DNA of 64,000 bases from Hemileia vastatrix (lineage: Eukaryota; Basidiomycota; Pucciniomycetes; Pucciniales; Zaghouaniaceae): NCBI GenBank assembly GCA_030280995.1, contig JASXTE010000009.1:2140501-2204500 (forward strand), read 5' to 3'. The notes beneath the pieces are model-generated. The model did not search any database and was not told where the DNA came from. It saw nothing but the letters and a program-made list of their open reading frames with translations. Both the position numbers and the translations under genes were made by a program. Of this stretch, positions 41,643-52,100 are shown piece after piece. Every line of letters starts with the position of its first letter. Within the stretch, counting starts at the first letter, position 1.

Positions 41643-42280
41643 AATGAGGTTAAACTACAGACCATTCTTTTACTTTTGGATTTTGGTTGTTGCATAGAAG
41701 CTTTTGTGTTGGATTCTTTTTTTAGAGGTACCCATGGGTGAGGCTCTAGATTTGATCTATGAAAGTTTGGGGGTAACTAATGGGCTGGATGCTCTATTAA
41801 CAGTTACCCCAGATTGTCTGTTTAGAACCCCTTATCTTAATTTTTTTTAACGTTAGTATTGATTTTTTCACAAGCTTTTTAGTCCTATATGACTTCAAAC
41901 TGGTCTATCTTTGGTCTTCAAGTTCTGGAAACTTCATTATTAATGGTTCTTTGGTTTATTGTGTTGGATGTTTGTTTTTGTTAGAAGGTTCCCAGAGGGA
42001 GCTTCTAGAATGAATTCTGGAAAATGTGGGGGTAACTGATGAGCTGGCTTCTCTGTAGAAAATTCACCCTAGAATGTCTGTTTCAAGTTTTTTTTATCCT
42101 ATTTGAATTCTATTTCTGTATTTTTCATTCATGTTTTTAGTCCTCTATGACTTTAAACTGGCACAGACTAGTTTCTTAATCTTTGGGTTCTTTTTAATGG
42201 GGGTGGATCACTGGTGGTCTCCAATCATTTTTACTTCTTGGAGATAACCCACCCAGTGAAATTTTCTTTGGACTGGACTT
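41643..42280 (+). other. D1 3' UTR with repeated stem-loops and TTAAACTG motifs
   Basis: Two copies of a stem-loop block GGGGGTAACTnATGnGCTGG...CAGTTACCCC at 41768-41811 and 42027-42071 (the second decayed). Motifs GAGGTTAAACTAC (41645), GACTTCAAACTGG (41890) and GACTTTAAACTGG (42148). The same blocks occur at 58008-58520 in another D copy. No coding frame. Confidence 0.6.
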
Positions 42281-43329
42281 GACCATGTATTTCTCTTATT
42301 TTTATTATTTTATTAAGTGTTATGTGTTATGGATGTGGCTTTATATTTTAATATTTTTTTCTTTTAATTTTTTATGGGAGTTAATTAGAAAAAAAGGTGG
42401 AAAATTACACAAATCAAAATTATATGGTGTCACCACATCAGGATCACCTGGATGTGGTAAAGCATTGTTTGAGAATGGCTCATCAATTGGTGGGGCAATT
42501 ATATTTTTATTTTCATTTTTTTATTATTTATGTCAAGGGGCACTTTTGGTCTAGAAGATATTTCCAGCAGTCCAATGGCAATGAAGGTGAAGGAAACTCA
42601 AGATTTCAAAATTATGGTACATATTTTTTTCTTTATATTGTATTACTTAAATAAAAAGTAAATTGTTTATTATTATTATCACTTTGGAGCTATGAAGATA
42701 AATAATTGTAAAGACTAAGAGTAGTAATGGTAGTAATAGATTAAATTGTATATCATAATTAATTGTAAAGTAAGGATGAAATGAATCAAAAAAAGCCAGA
42801 TTAAGATGACTTATATATGCAAAAAAGGGAAAAAATACCGAACCACAAGTCTACATGCAAGAGTATCACAGAAAGAACAATCCCAAAAAATGGAAATTCC
42901 CATTGTTAAAGTTTTTTTTATAAAGAATGTTCTTATATACAGTATTTATCTGTATATGTAAAGTTTAATTATAATAATTTGATTTGCTTAGTTTTTCTGT
43001 ATATGTCAATGTAAAATAAAAATATTTAATTTTAATATTTAGTATTTTTATGCTTAAGTCCTCTTTTCAGCTGTCATGAAGATGCTGTCAAGGAATGTAA
43101 AATGAGGAAAAATTATAATTATAAATTTACTTTATTTTACTTATTAATTAGTTAAAATATGATATGAATTTTATAAAGTATATATAACTAATAAAATGAG
43201 AGGTAAAATCATAGCTCTACTCTAGTAAATAACAAATTATTTACTCGGTAGGTCTAGTAGCTTGGCTGAGACTCCCTCACTCCAAAAAATAAATAAATAA
43301 ATGCTATGATTTTTTCTTTTTATATTTGT
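42281..43329. other. Unassigned AT-rich stretch
   Basis: Two short overlapping ORFs (42279-42554 and 42397-42654) show no recognisable domain. The remainder is AT-rich with no repeat matching other parts of the window. It lies between the D1 3' end and a family-A relic and could hold remnants of either. Confidence 0.4.
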
Positions 43330-44276
43330 TTAGTAGAGCAGGAAGGTTAGATATCTCTTTCTGAGGTATCTAAGAATCATATTAAGAAGATTTATTCTTG
43401 AGTCTCAATAAGTATTCAGTACCCTTTTCAACAGTGATAATTCTGTCATTTATAATCCTTTCCATTTCAGCTGTCTCAGTAATTTTTTTAGGAGTCTTTT
43501 TTGGTCTTCCCCTCCTTTTTGGGAATAAATCACTATTGGATATGTAATTTTTCAAAAGAGATATTGAAAAAACAGGATTTTTCCTTTCATATGGAGAGTA
43601 CAGGATAAATTCAACTGCATTATCACCAACCACTCTTCAGACAACAAATGGACCTAAATATGGGTCTTTTAGTTTGTTATTACCTTTTAAATTGAGGTGG
43701 ACTGTAGAAATAAGTACTTCATCACCCTTCTTAAAAGTGTATTATTTATGAGATTTTCCCACCTCTTCTCATAATCAAAATTTTTTTCAATAAAGTTTTG
43801 AGCATGACTTCTGAAAAGTTGTTGCATTTGAAGAAAAGATTTAACAGCAGGATTTTAATCCAATTTAGGTATTTTATTTTTGAGAATCAGGGTAGGAGTA
43901 TTTGGAACATATCCAAGCCAGAGCTCAAAAGGCTTTCTTTGAGTAAGAGAGGGAACAGTGCTGTTATAAGCAAATTCCAGACCAGGAATTTGGGTGAACC
44001 AATCATGAGTGAGCCTGAAATTCTCTTTATACTCAAGGCCAAAGGCAAAACACTTTCTTATCATTGCTTTTAAAGTCTGAATAATCCTCTCAGCTAATCC
44101 ATCAGTTTTAGGCTTATGGGCAGTGGAAAGCTTCAGATCACAACCACAAACATCCATCAGAGACATCAAAAATTCTAAAGAAAATCTAGGTTCTCTTTCA
44201 GAGATTATGGCCTTTAGGAAACCAGAAGGATTGAGAATTTGTAACCATCACAAGAAGGCTGATTCCTTTGTGAAAA

Positions 44277-45561
44277 TGTCAGCCAGGCTATACCAGGAGC
44301 CCAGTAAATTTTATGTTAATTTACTGTACCTAAAAGGGGGTGGAAAAATTTGCTTATTATGTATATAAATTAATCTTATATTGCATAATGAAATGATATA
44401 ATTATTTTATTAATTATATATAAATATTATATTAATTTTATTATTATATAAATTATTTATACATTCAAATTAAGCATAATATATATTCTATAAATTATGG
44501 CGCATTTTTTTATGTATTTAATATATAAAAATTTATAATTAATTAATTATAGATATAACCATAAGTTAAAAATTGACATATAATGTAATTATATTAATTA
44601 ATTAAATTTATATATTAAATAAAACTTTTCAACAATTATTAAACAATAATATTGGGCGCTTTTTTGACCCTTAATTGTGTCAGTAAAATTATTAAATAAG
44701 TTATAACACTTATTTAATAATATGGTATTAAAATTCTCACTTTAAATAAAAAATATCATTAAATTAATTATATGTTTCATTTAAACTAATTATTAAATTA
44801 ATTACATAATTAAAACAATTAATTAAAATCTCTCTATACTGGATTGAATTGATTACATGAATTTTTGTGTTAAAATAATTCTAATTGTTTTAATTAAACC
44901 CTTTACATCCTACTGTAATGTCTGTTTTGGAATCCTTTGCTCACAGTTCTTATGTTTCAAGCTTACTTAGTTACTACTATTTTAATTAACTGGTTTGGGA
45001 ACTTATGGTGGGAAAATTAGTTACTTATTCTTGGGTTTAGCTAATTGTTTCATGTTTTTCTCTTAATATCTATGTTTAATTTCTATTTTTTTATATTCAT
45101 GTTTTAACTTATTACTATTTTGTATATACTGATTTGGGGCGCTTCAGAGGTCCCCTGGTCTATAAAAGGGACTTGGATAATCCCCTTTAGCCCATCATTT
45201 ATTACACTCAACTTTTTTACATATTTTTAAAATATAATATGTTTACTTTGTTTTTATTAGTATTATAATTCTAATTTAAAGGTAAATCATTATTCTAAGG
45301 TTGCAGTAAGTTTATTAATAAATATAATTGTGTACCAACACTGAGATAGAATTTATTTAAAATAATTATTATTATATTTAAACTGAACCCCCCCCTAGAG
45401 TCTCTACTCAGGCAATTGTTGTTGCATTACTTTATTTTTCTCTCTTATTTTAATTAAAATTTAAATTCTCATTTATTATAAATTACTATCTCTCATCCCT
45501 TATTCTAGTCTCCTTTTATTTCTTTCTTCCTTTTCTTCTTCTACTAGACAACTGGCTTACA
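44277..45561 (+). mobile_element. Solo LTR, family E
   Basis: 1285 bp starting TGTCAG and ending GGCTTACA, flanked by GAAAA at 44272-44276 and 45562-45566. The integrase relic is interrupted exactly there. It contains a CTATAAAAGGGAC TATA box (45161) and long AT-rich stretches. No other copy in the window. Orientation follows the TATA box. Confidence 0.7.
45161..45168 (+). promoter_or_regulatory. TATA box in solo LTR E
   Basis: TATAAAAG followed by GGACTTGG, about 400 bp from the LTR end. Confidence 0.45.
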
Positions 45562-45676
45562 GAAAACATCTTTGTGAGTAGTACTGAATTTACACATTAT
45601 TGTAAATCTGTCCACAATAACCCAGCAAGAGTTACAACTGTCTTTCCCAGAGATGGTAGTCCTGTTACAAAATCCA

Positions 45677-46475
45677 TAAAATAAAAATAAAAATAAAAAT
45701 AAAAATAAAAATAAAAATAAAAATAAAAATAAAAATAAAAATAAAAATAAAAATAAAAATAAAAATAAAAATAAAAATAAAAATAAAAATAAAAATAAAA
45801 ATAAAAATAAAAATAAAAATAAAAATAAAAATAAAAATAAAAATAAAAATAAAAATAAAAATAAAAATAAAAATAAAAATAAAAATAAAAATAAAAATAA
45901 AAATAAAAATAAAAATAAAAATAAAAATAAAAATAAAAATAAAAATAAAAATAAAAATAAAAATAAAAATAAAAATAAAAATAAAAATAAAAATAAAAAT
46001 AAAAATAAAAATAAAAATAAAGATAAAAATAAAAATAAAAATAAAAATAAAAATAAAAATAAAAATAAAAATAAAAATAAAAATAAAAATAAAAATAAAA
46101 ATAAAAATAAAAATAAAAATAAAAATAAAAATAAAAATAAAAATAAAAATAAAAATAAAAATAAAAATAAAAATAAAAATAAAAATAAAAATAAAAATAA
46201 AAATAAAAATAAAAATAAAAATAAAAATAAAAATAAAAATAAAAATAAAAATAAAAATAAAAATAAAAATAAAAATAAAAATAAAAATAAAAATAAAAAT
46301 AAAAATAAAAATAAAAATAAAAATAAAAATAAAAATAAAAATAAAAATAAAAATAAAAATAAAAATAAAAATAAAAATAAAAATAAAAATAAAAATAAAA
46401 ATAAAAATAAAAATAAAAATAAAAATAAAAATAAAAATAAAAATAAAAATAGACAAAATAAAATAAAAATAAACA
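45677..46475. repeat. AAAAAT hexanucleotide microsatellite, ~800 bp
   Basis: About 130 head-to-tail AAAAAT units, interrupted by single changes (G at 46022, and several near the right end). It begins within the family-A integrase sequence ACAAAATCCAT. Its minus-strand frames read as Leu-Phe or Ile-Phe repeats of 260-310 codons, which are artefacts of the repeat. Confidence 0.95.
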
Positions 46476-46535
46476 AATTTTTTTATTTATAGCAGTTGAT
46501 TATTATTGTTCTTTCTAGTTATTTAGTTTTTTTTT

Positions 46536-46964
46536 TTATTTTTTATTTAAATGTCTGGAAGAAGATGCCTCCGGCAGTTGGTCCGGGTCATGGTGGTGTT
46601 TTTGCTTTTTGTTAAGATTGGTGGAAAAACTTTCTTCTTTGTGATGTAGGCAGCTGGAAAGCATATATGGGTTGTGATGGTCAGGGACCGGAGTAGAAGG
46701 TAAATTCTGGGAATAAATGGACGAAGGGGGGATAGAGTGTTGGAAGGTGTTCTTGATTATTCTAGACATCTTTTGGTGGGCATCAAGGAGCTGTTTTCTC
46801 ATATTCTTTTCAAACTCATTCAATTGATCATGGAGAGAAAAGGAATCAAGTATGTTTGAACACATCATGCTTAGATGTTGTTTAATGTCAGTGTAATCCA
46901 GCTTTAAGGTAGTTTCTAGAGGTTGGCCAATCTCAATTGTAGTTTCATGAGGTTGGTTTCAAAC
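46536..46964 (-). pseudogene. 3' part of antisense zinc-cluster gene 2 (left of the intact A element)
   Basis: The frame ending at 46536 can be read back to about 46958: NQPHETTIEIGQPLETTLKLDYTDIKQHLSMMCSNILD..., with a helical, probably coiled-coil stretch (FSLHDQLNEFEKNMRKQLLDAHQKMSRIIKNTFQ) and a Ser/Pro/His-rich end. The rest of the gene lies beyond the family-A insertion, from 56693 to 57855. A TGA and possibly a splice junction lie at the insertion point. Function is discussed with the 5' part. Confidence 0.5.
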
Positions 46965-48469
46965 TGTCAGCCTGTATATCTCCAGGACTGAGTAAAAAGT
47001 ACTTATAAGTTATGTTAAACACATGAACTATACATGGGAATAATAAATAAGAGTACACAAATAGTATACATAAGTAAAATTATGATAATACACAAAAAAT
47101 GCCATTATAACACCTTATATACACGCATATATCCACCTTTTATAGGTCTTATGTACTTAATATTAAGTTGGGATATGTTAGGGTAATCTTAAGAACCTTA
47201 AGTATAAGGCTGAATAATTTTTAAGTACACTTAAAGCTGTTATATTCATTGTTTTATGCAAAAAACAAGAAATGCGCTTTATTTCACTTAAAAGTTGACT
47301 ATATGCGCTATAAAATTGAGAATATCAAAATTGCGCTTTGGCAGATCAATTGGGCTCATTTAGAACTATTGATTTGGCTATTTAAATGCATAAAAATAAC
47401 ACTTTTCAAATTTGGTGTTTTTTATGCCAGAAATGGCTTCTGTGTACTGGCCACATACTGCCTGCTTTTTTTTCCCGCGTGAATAGCTTCATTTTTAGAA
47501 AAATTAGCTTTTTCACACTATAATTACCCCACATTCTACGCCCACTGTGGGGAAACACACTAAAATAGGCAACAGGCGCTTATTTAGTGTCCTAGCTTAA
47601 TTAATAATGCATTGACCCTGTTTATATGCACTAATTTCATTAATAACCTCACTCTTGGCACTTTATTTCATTACCACGCTTAAATTCGCCTAATTTTAGT
47701 CAAGGATTTACCCGTGCAAGCGCCTGCCAAGAACTGCATGTAGTTACCCCACATCTCACGCTCTTTTTTAAGTTTTTGGGTGGTTTCTCAGTCAATTTTG
47801 GTTATTTTTGAATGGGAATTTCACGTAGTATAATGTCAGGATTAGCCCCATTATTTCTACAGTCAATCCCCCATATTATTAAGCTATTATTAACCTTAAA
47901 AAAGTCTCCTTTAATCCTTAATATTATTGTTTTATACGCATATACTCTCTTTTTGTCTTTTTCTTTAATTTTGATGGATTTCCCTTATTATTTCAGGATT
48001 TTGGCGGTTATTGCTCTTCTAATTATGTCATGGGTCACTGGGAATGTTGATGGGAATGTCTATTAGTTGTTTAGAGGCGTGATTAACTGTGTATTGGGTG
48101 GTACAACAAGGGAATCATTGGGGAACTCAGTGTGTATAAAAGGAGGAGGTTTTTGGGTTGTATTTCTTCATTCTTTATCATTACATTTTAAACCAATATA
48201 ACCAAACCAATTACAATACATATCAATTAGTACTTTTATAAGACTTTTGAATAGTATCTGAATTATAAAATCTATTTTTCTACCAACTATAAAGATTGTA
48301 AGCCATATATAAAACTAGTGAGAATTATATTACTGAGACCTTTGAATTTTGATTATATTTTACTGCTTATTGGATTTATACTACAGTATTCATATAGGAC
48401 CATTTAAACCTTCTAGACAACTGACTATTCAAGCTAGTTCACGTCTTTGTACTTGACCTTAGCCTGACA
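46965..48469 (+). repeat. 5' LTR of the intact family-A element
   Basis: Ends TGTCAGCC and GCCTGACA are inverted repeats. Small ORFs inside (47249, 47812) recur in the 3' LTR only because the LTRs are copies. Confidence 0.97.
48135..48142 (+). promoter_or_regulatory. TATA box in 5' LTR
   Basis: TATAAAAG followed by GAGGAGG, 335 bp before the LTR end; the same box is at 56358-56365 in the 3' LTR. Probably the promoter of the genomic RNA. Confidence 0.55.
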
Positions 48470-48471
48470 AT

Positions 48472-48489
48472 TGGGGACCTTTCCTCAAG
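48472..48489 (+). other. Primer-binding site
   Basis: TGGGGACCTTTCCTCAAG begins two bases after the LTR and starts with TGG, complementary to a tRNA CCA end. The matching tRNA was not identified. Confidence 0.5.
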
Positions 48490-48657
48490 AATTCTGTTAT
48501 AATCCTGGTAAGTGAAATTTTCAAGAGAAGGTGCACGTAAATAATATCCCTATAAAAATATTTGGATAATTACAACAGGTTGGGGTCACTTATATAGTGA
48601 TTTTAGAAAAAGAAGCCCTGTTATATTATAAAATTGTGATATTGAATCAACAATTTT

Positions 48658-48815
48658 ACCACTAATTTAACTTATAATTGTTATTAGTGGGTCTGTTAAT
48701 AGACCAATTAAATTTGAGATCTTTGCAGATAAAATTTTTACCACTAATTTAACATATAATTGTTCTTAGTGGGAGTCTGTCAATAGACCAATTAAATTTG
48801 TGATCTTTGCAGATA
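48658..48815 (+). repeat. Leader direct repeat, 2 x ~80 bp
   Basis: Units 48658-48738 and 48739-48815 share ACCACTAATTTAAC, ATAATTGTT(A/C)TTAGTGG, AATAGACCAATTAAATTTG and GATCTTTGCAGAT. Also present in the minus-strand copy (about 34465-34620), so it belongs to the family. A packaging or dimerisation role is possible but unproven. Confidence 0.75.
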
Positions 48816-49134
48816 ATAAACCAATTAAACTGATTAATTGTTTTCTTTTAACAGGACTCTTAATCTTTTCTTTTATTGGTTTGTAGAATTCTTTAAATAT
48901 TTAGAAAGAATCATACTGACAGTTGTTTTCTTTGAAATATAAAAACACGGCTACATATAGTAGACCAGTTAAAGTGACCACATAAAAGCATATTTGACTT
49001 TTGGCACTTAAATATTCACTTAATACCAATAAGTAAGCAATAAGATTGTCTTCAGTGGTATTGTTAAATACTGATAAAACTCCTTCTTGAAGTTTTATAT
49101 CTAAATTCTCAAAATTCTTTAAATTCCAAGTGAA

Positions 49135-52100
49135 ATGTGTGACAACAATGACATTGTAAGTAATAAGGCAAAACCTTATAACTTAAGACCTAGAGCTGAA
49201 AGACCTGTTACAGGACATTCAAATGGAGGGCCAGGACTCTCCCATAATAAACAACACTCCGTCAATGTCTCTGGAGGAAAGGGAAAAGCTTCTAAAGCAG
49301 GTTTCAATAAAGAAATCAAAAAATACATTACAAGAACAAGTTCACTCCCTATCCACCCTAATGAACACCTTGACAGTAAGAGTCAACAATATAGTGGACC
49401 AGATCAACAATCTGGAAAAGAGAGCAGCTCAAGGTTTCATAGAAGTCAACCAAGCTCTAGTGGACATAAAGACTCAACCACCAACAGTAGCAACCAACAA
49501 TTCCATAGCAACACCTCCAGCCCAAGAGGAGGACCAAAAAATTACAGTAAGCAAATGGAAATGGGATTGGTACGCCCAAAACTACAACAATCCTCAACAG
49601 CAGGGCTCCAGCAGTCACCCTTACAGGGGAAAGGCAAGGAGAGGCAGAGGAAGTGGGATAAGACCTTGGTAAGTCATCCAACTTCTTATGATCAATTATA
49701 TCAACCTGACAATAAATTACTTATAGGTAATGAGATTGATAAGGAAATATTGGATATTATTGATAAGGATTTAAAGGATTATTCATTTGAACAGAATATG
49801 TTAAACTTGTCTTTACATGAGGACAATGTAAATAGTTTTATGGATCACCAGGAAAATACTATTAATATAAAAATTGAATCAAATGAATTAAATCTTGACC
49901 CTGAAAATGAGTCTTCTGAATTGGACACGGAAAAAATAGAATATTTTTTAAAAGAGAATCCAATGGAATCAAAAATAATAAGTAAATTATTATTGAGAAT
50001 TGAAAAATTGGAAGAGTTTTCAAAAGAGTCAAACATTAATACAGAAAATGTATTATTGCAGCTAACACAATCATTGAGTACCACAGCCAATAGATTAAAA
50101 ATTATTGAAAATTCAAATAATGAATTAATCAATGAGAATAAAAGATTAAAATCTGAGATTAGAAATTTAGAAAGTAAAATAGAACACTCTCAGAATATTA
50201 TGGCTACCATAGAGGGACGTGTAAAATTGTCTTTTTCAAATGTAAATGATACTTTGACTCAAGTACCTGTAATAAAAGATAGGTTACAAAGGGTAGAAAT
50301 TGAAGTAGCTAACATTTTGAAAAATACTGAAACAATAAAGGATAATACCTCTTATGTAGAAAGAGTACCAGGTTTTATGAAACACTCTGAGGATAAACCA
50401 ATGATAGAACATGAACATAGTGTCATAGGCTCTGAGAATATAAAATCAGTAAAAGATGAAATAAATGATCATCTTTCTAAAGTAAGTGAATTACTCAATA
50501 TTCCTCAGGTTAGGGAAGCAAAAACTAGCCAAAAGAACTGGCCTAAGTTAGATCAGTACCCTTCTTTTGACGGGGATTCAAAATCTGATTGGCAACAATT
50601 CATACAAAGAATTGATAACTTAAAATTTTCATACAAATTACCTGATGAAGAAATTACTTCAAAGTTAATATCTTTATTTACAGATGTGGCCTTATTATGG
50701 TTTGAATCTGTATTGAGTGAGGGAATTAATTACTCCTGGAATGAATGGAAGGCACTAATTGAAAGGCAATTTGGTGGCCCAAAATTTAGAATCACTCAAC
50801 AAAGACTGTATGAAAGGGCCAGATATAATCCAAGTGCTGGAGATAAACCCATGGTCTTCTTAATGAATTTAATAAAAATCATGAAAGCTATGGATCCAAA
50901 AATGGATTATGAAGAGTGGAAAGAAAAAATAATATACAAGTTGCCTATATCAGTTAGAGACATTATTGTAGCTAGAACTGAAACTGTCAGAGACACCTCT
51001 GGATTCATTAATATATGCAATGAGATATTATTAAACCACAAATATGAAACCAAGTATAGTAATTACAGACAAAGTGTTGAAGTAGTAAAACCTACTACAA
51101 GTAAGTTACCAGTGGAAAAGAAAAAACCTTCAGCTCCCCTTGTCCCTAAGAGACAAGAAAATAACACTTGTTACAAATGTAATGAACCTTGGGTTAAAGG
51201 TCACACGTGTAAGAAAAGAATAAATGTTATTGAAACCTCACAAAATTCTGAACCTAGTAATCATGAAGATGAGAATGTGGAATCCAGTGAGGATTGCAAG
51301 AGTAACATATCTTACAGTGATGATGAAAATGAGATATTTGTATTAGAACAGGATATAATGTTCCTGAATGATGCTATACCTCATACAGACACATCTTTAA
51401 CTTCCATAGAGGAAGCTGAAATAATTAAAGATGTATCTCATGATACTTACAAAATAACACCTATCAGAGCACCTGTTATCATATGTGGAAAAGAAATGAA
51501 TGCCATTCTTGACACTGGGGCTGCAGGTAGCGTAGTTTCACTTAATGCATTAATGAAACTTGATAGTAAGTACCAGGAAAAACTAGAACCTGTTCAGACA
51601 AAGAACTGGAGGGGTTTTGGTTCAGTATTAAATCCAATTGGCAAATACAAAACTGCTGTATTCTTTAAATATAATAATGGATATGTTAGAGCAGTTTGTG
51701 AATTTGTAATAATGGATAATAATAATTGTAGTGATTGGTTTATTATTGGCAATGATTTATTGACAAAATTTGGCATTAAACTAGATCCTGCAAACAGTTG
51801 TTTCACCATAGGGGTAAATGGTAAAAGGAAATTCAAAATATGTTCTGAAAATTCAGTATATGCCATTTCTCCTAGAGAAGAACAACTGCAAGGTGGAAGA
51901 ACCACCAATGAAGTGGGTGAATTGGAAAATGAAATCCAAAAGGCCTCTTTCAGTCCTCAACTCTCAAATATTGAGCAAGAAGATATTTTGAGATTGATTA
52001 AATCATATCCTATGGCATTTGCTCATGGCTCAAATGAACTAGGATTGGTCAAAAACCATGAGATGAAAATCTCTTTAAGCTGTGATCTGGATAATATTCC

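Larger units (their letters stand above)
13326..42280 (+). mobile_element. D1: old, degraded Ty3/Gypsy element, host of nested insertions
   Basis: Pieces of one element can be read in order on the plus strand once the insertions are removed: LTR (3549-4008/13326-13795), gag (13899-14504, 24325-24880), protease (25.5-25.9 kb), a motif-rich linker (36283-36480), reverse transcriptase (36.7-39.5 kb), RNase H (39.5-40.1 kb), integrase (40.6-41.2 kb), a C-terminal domain (41454-41642) and a 3' UTR. At each break the target duplications join the flanks cleanly. The RT and RNase H blocks resemble the basidiomycete Gypsy group with GYDE...LTTF-TP-G-----LP-G--NSV rather than chromoviruses. The right end near 42280 is approximate; no 3' LTR was found there. 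Confidence 0.75.
43330..45690 (-). pseudogene. Family-A-like integrase/chromodomain relic, split by a solo LTR
   Basis: On the minus strand, from right to left: GKDSCNSCWVIVDRFTIMCKFSTTHKDVF (45562-45676); then, after the inserted LTR, LKAIISER-PRFSLEFLMSLMDVCGCDLKLSTAHKPKTDGLAERIIQTL...FELWLGYVPNTP (43855-44240); then VGDNAVEFILYSPYERKNPVFSISLLKNY...KRRGRPKK...KGTEYLLRLK (43382-43640); ending near 43330 with QKEISNLPALL. These match integrase and chromodomain of the intact family-A Pol at roughly 60-70 percent by eye. The first catalytic Asp region merges into the AAAAAT repeat. No LTR of this copy was found. Confidence 0.8.

Noticed and set aside
42279..42654. ORF containing GSPGCGKA, resembling a P-loop
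   Set aside because: The ORF is about 90 codons, has no further ATPase motifs, and the second overlapping frame is equally open; most likely chance.
45544..46476. Minus-strand 310-codon and 263-codon ORFs of Leu-Phe and Ile-Phe repeats
   Set aside because: They are translations of the AAAAAT microsatellite; only the last ~45 residues of the longer one are real, from the integrase relic.
47249..48066. ORFs MFYAKNKK... and MGISRSIM... present at both 47.2-48.1 kb and 55.5-56.3 kb
   Set aside because: They lie inside the two LTRs of one element and are repeated only because the LTRs are copies; no coding motif.
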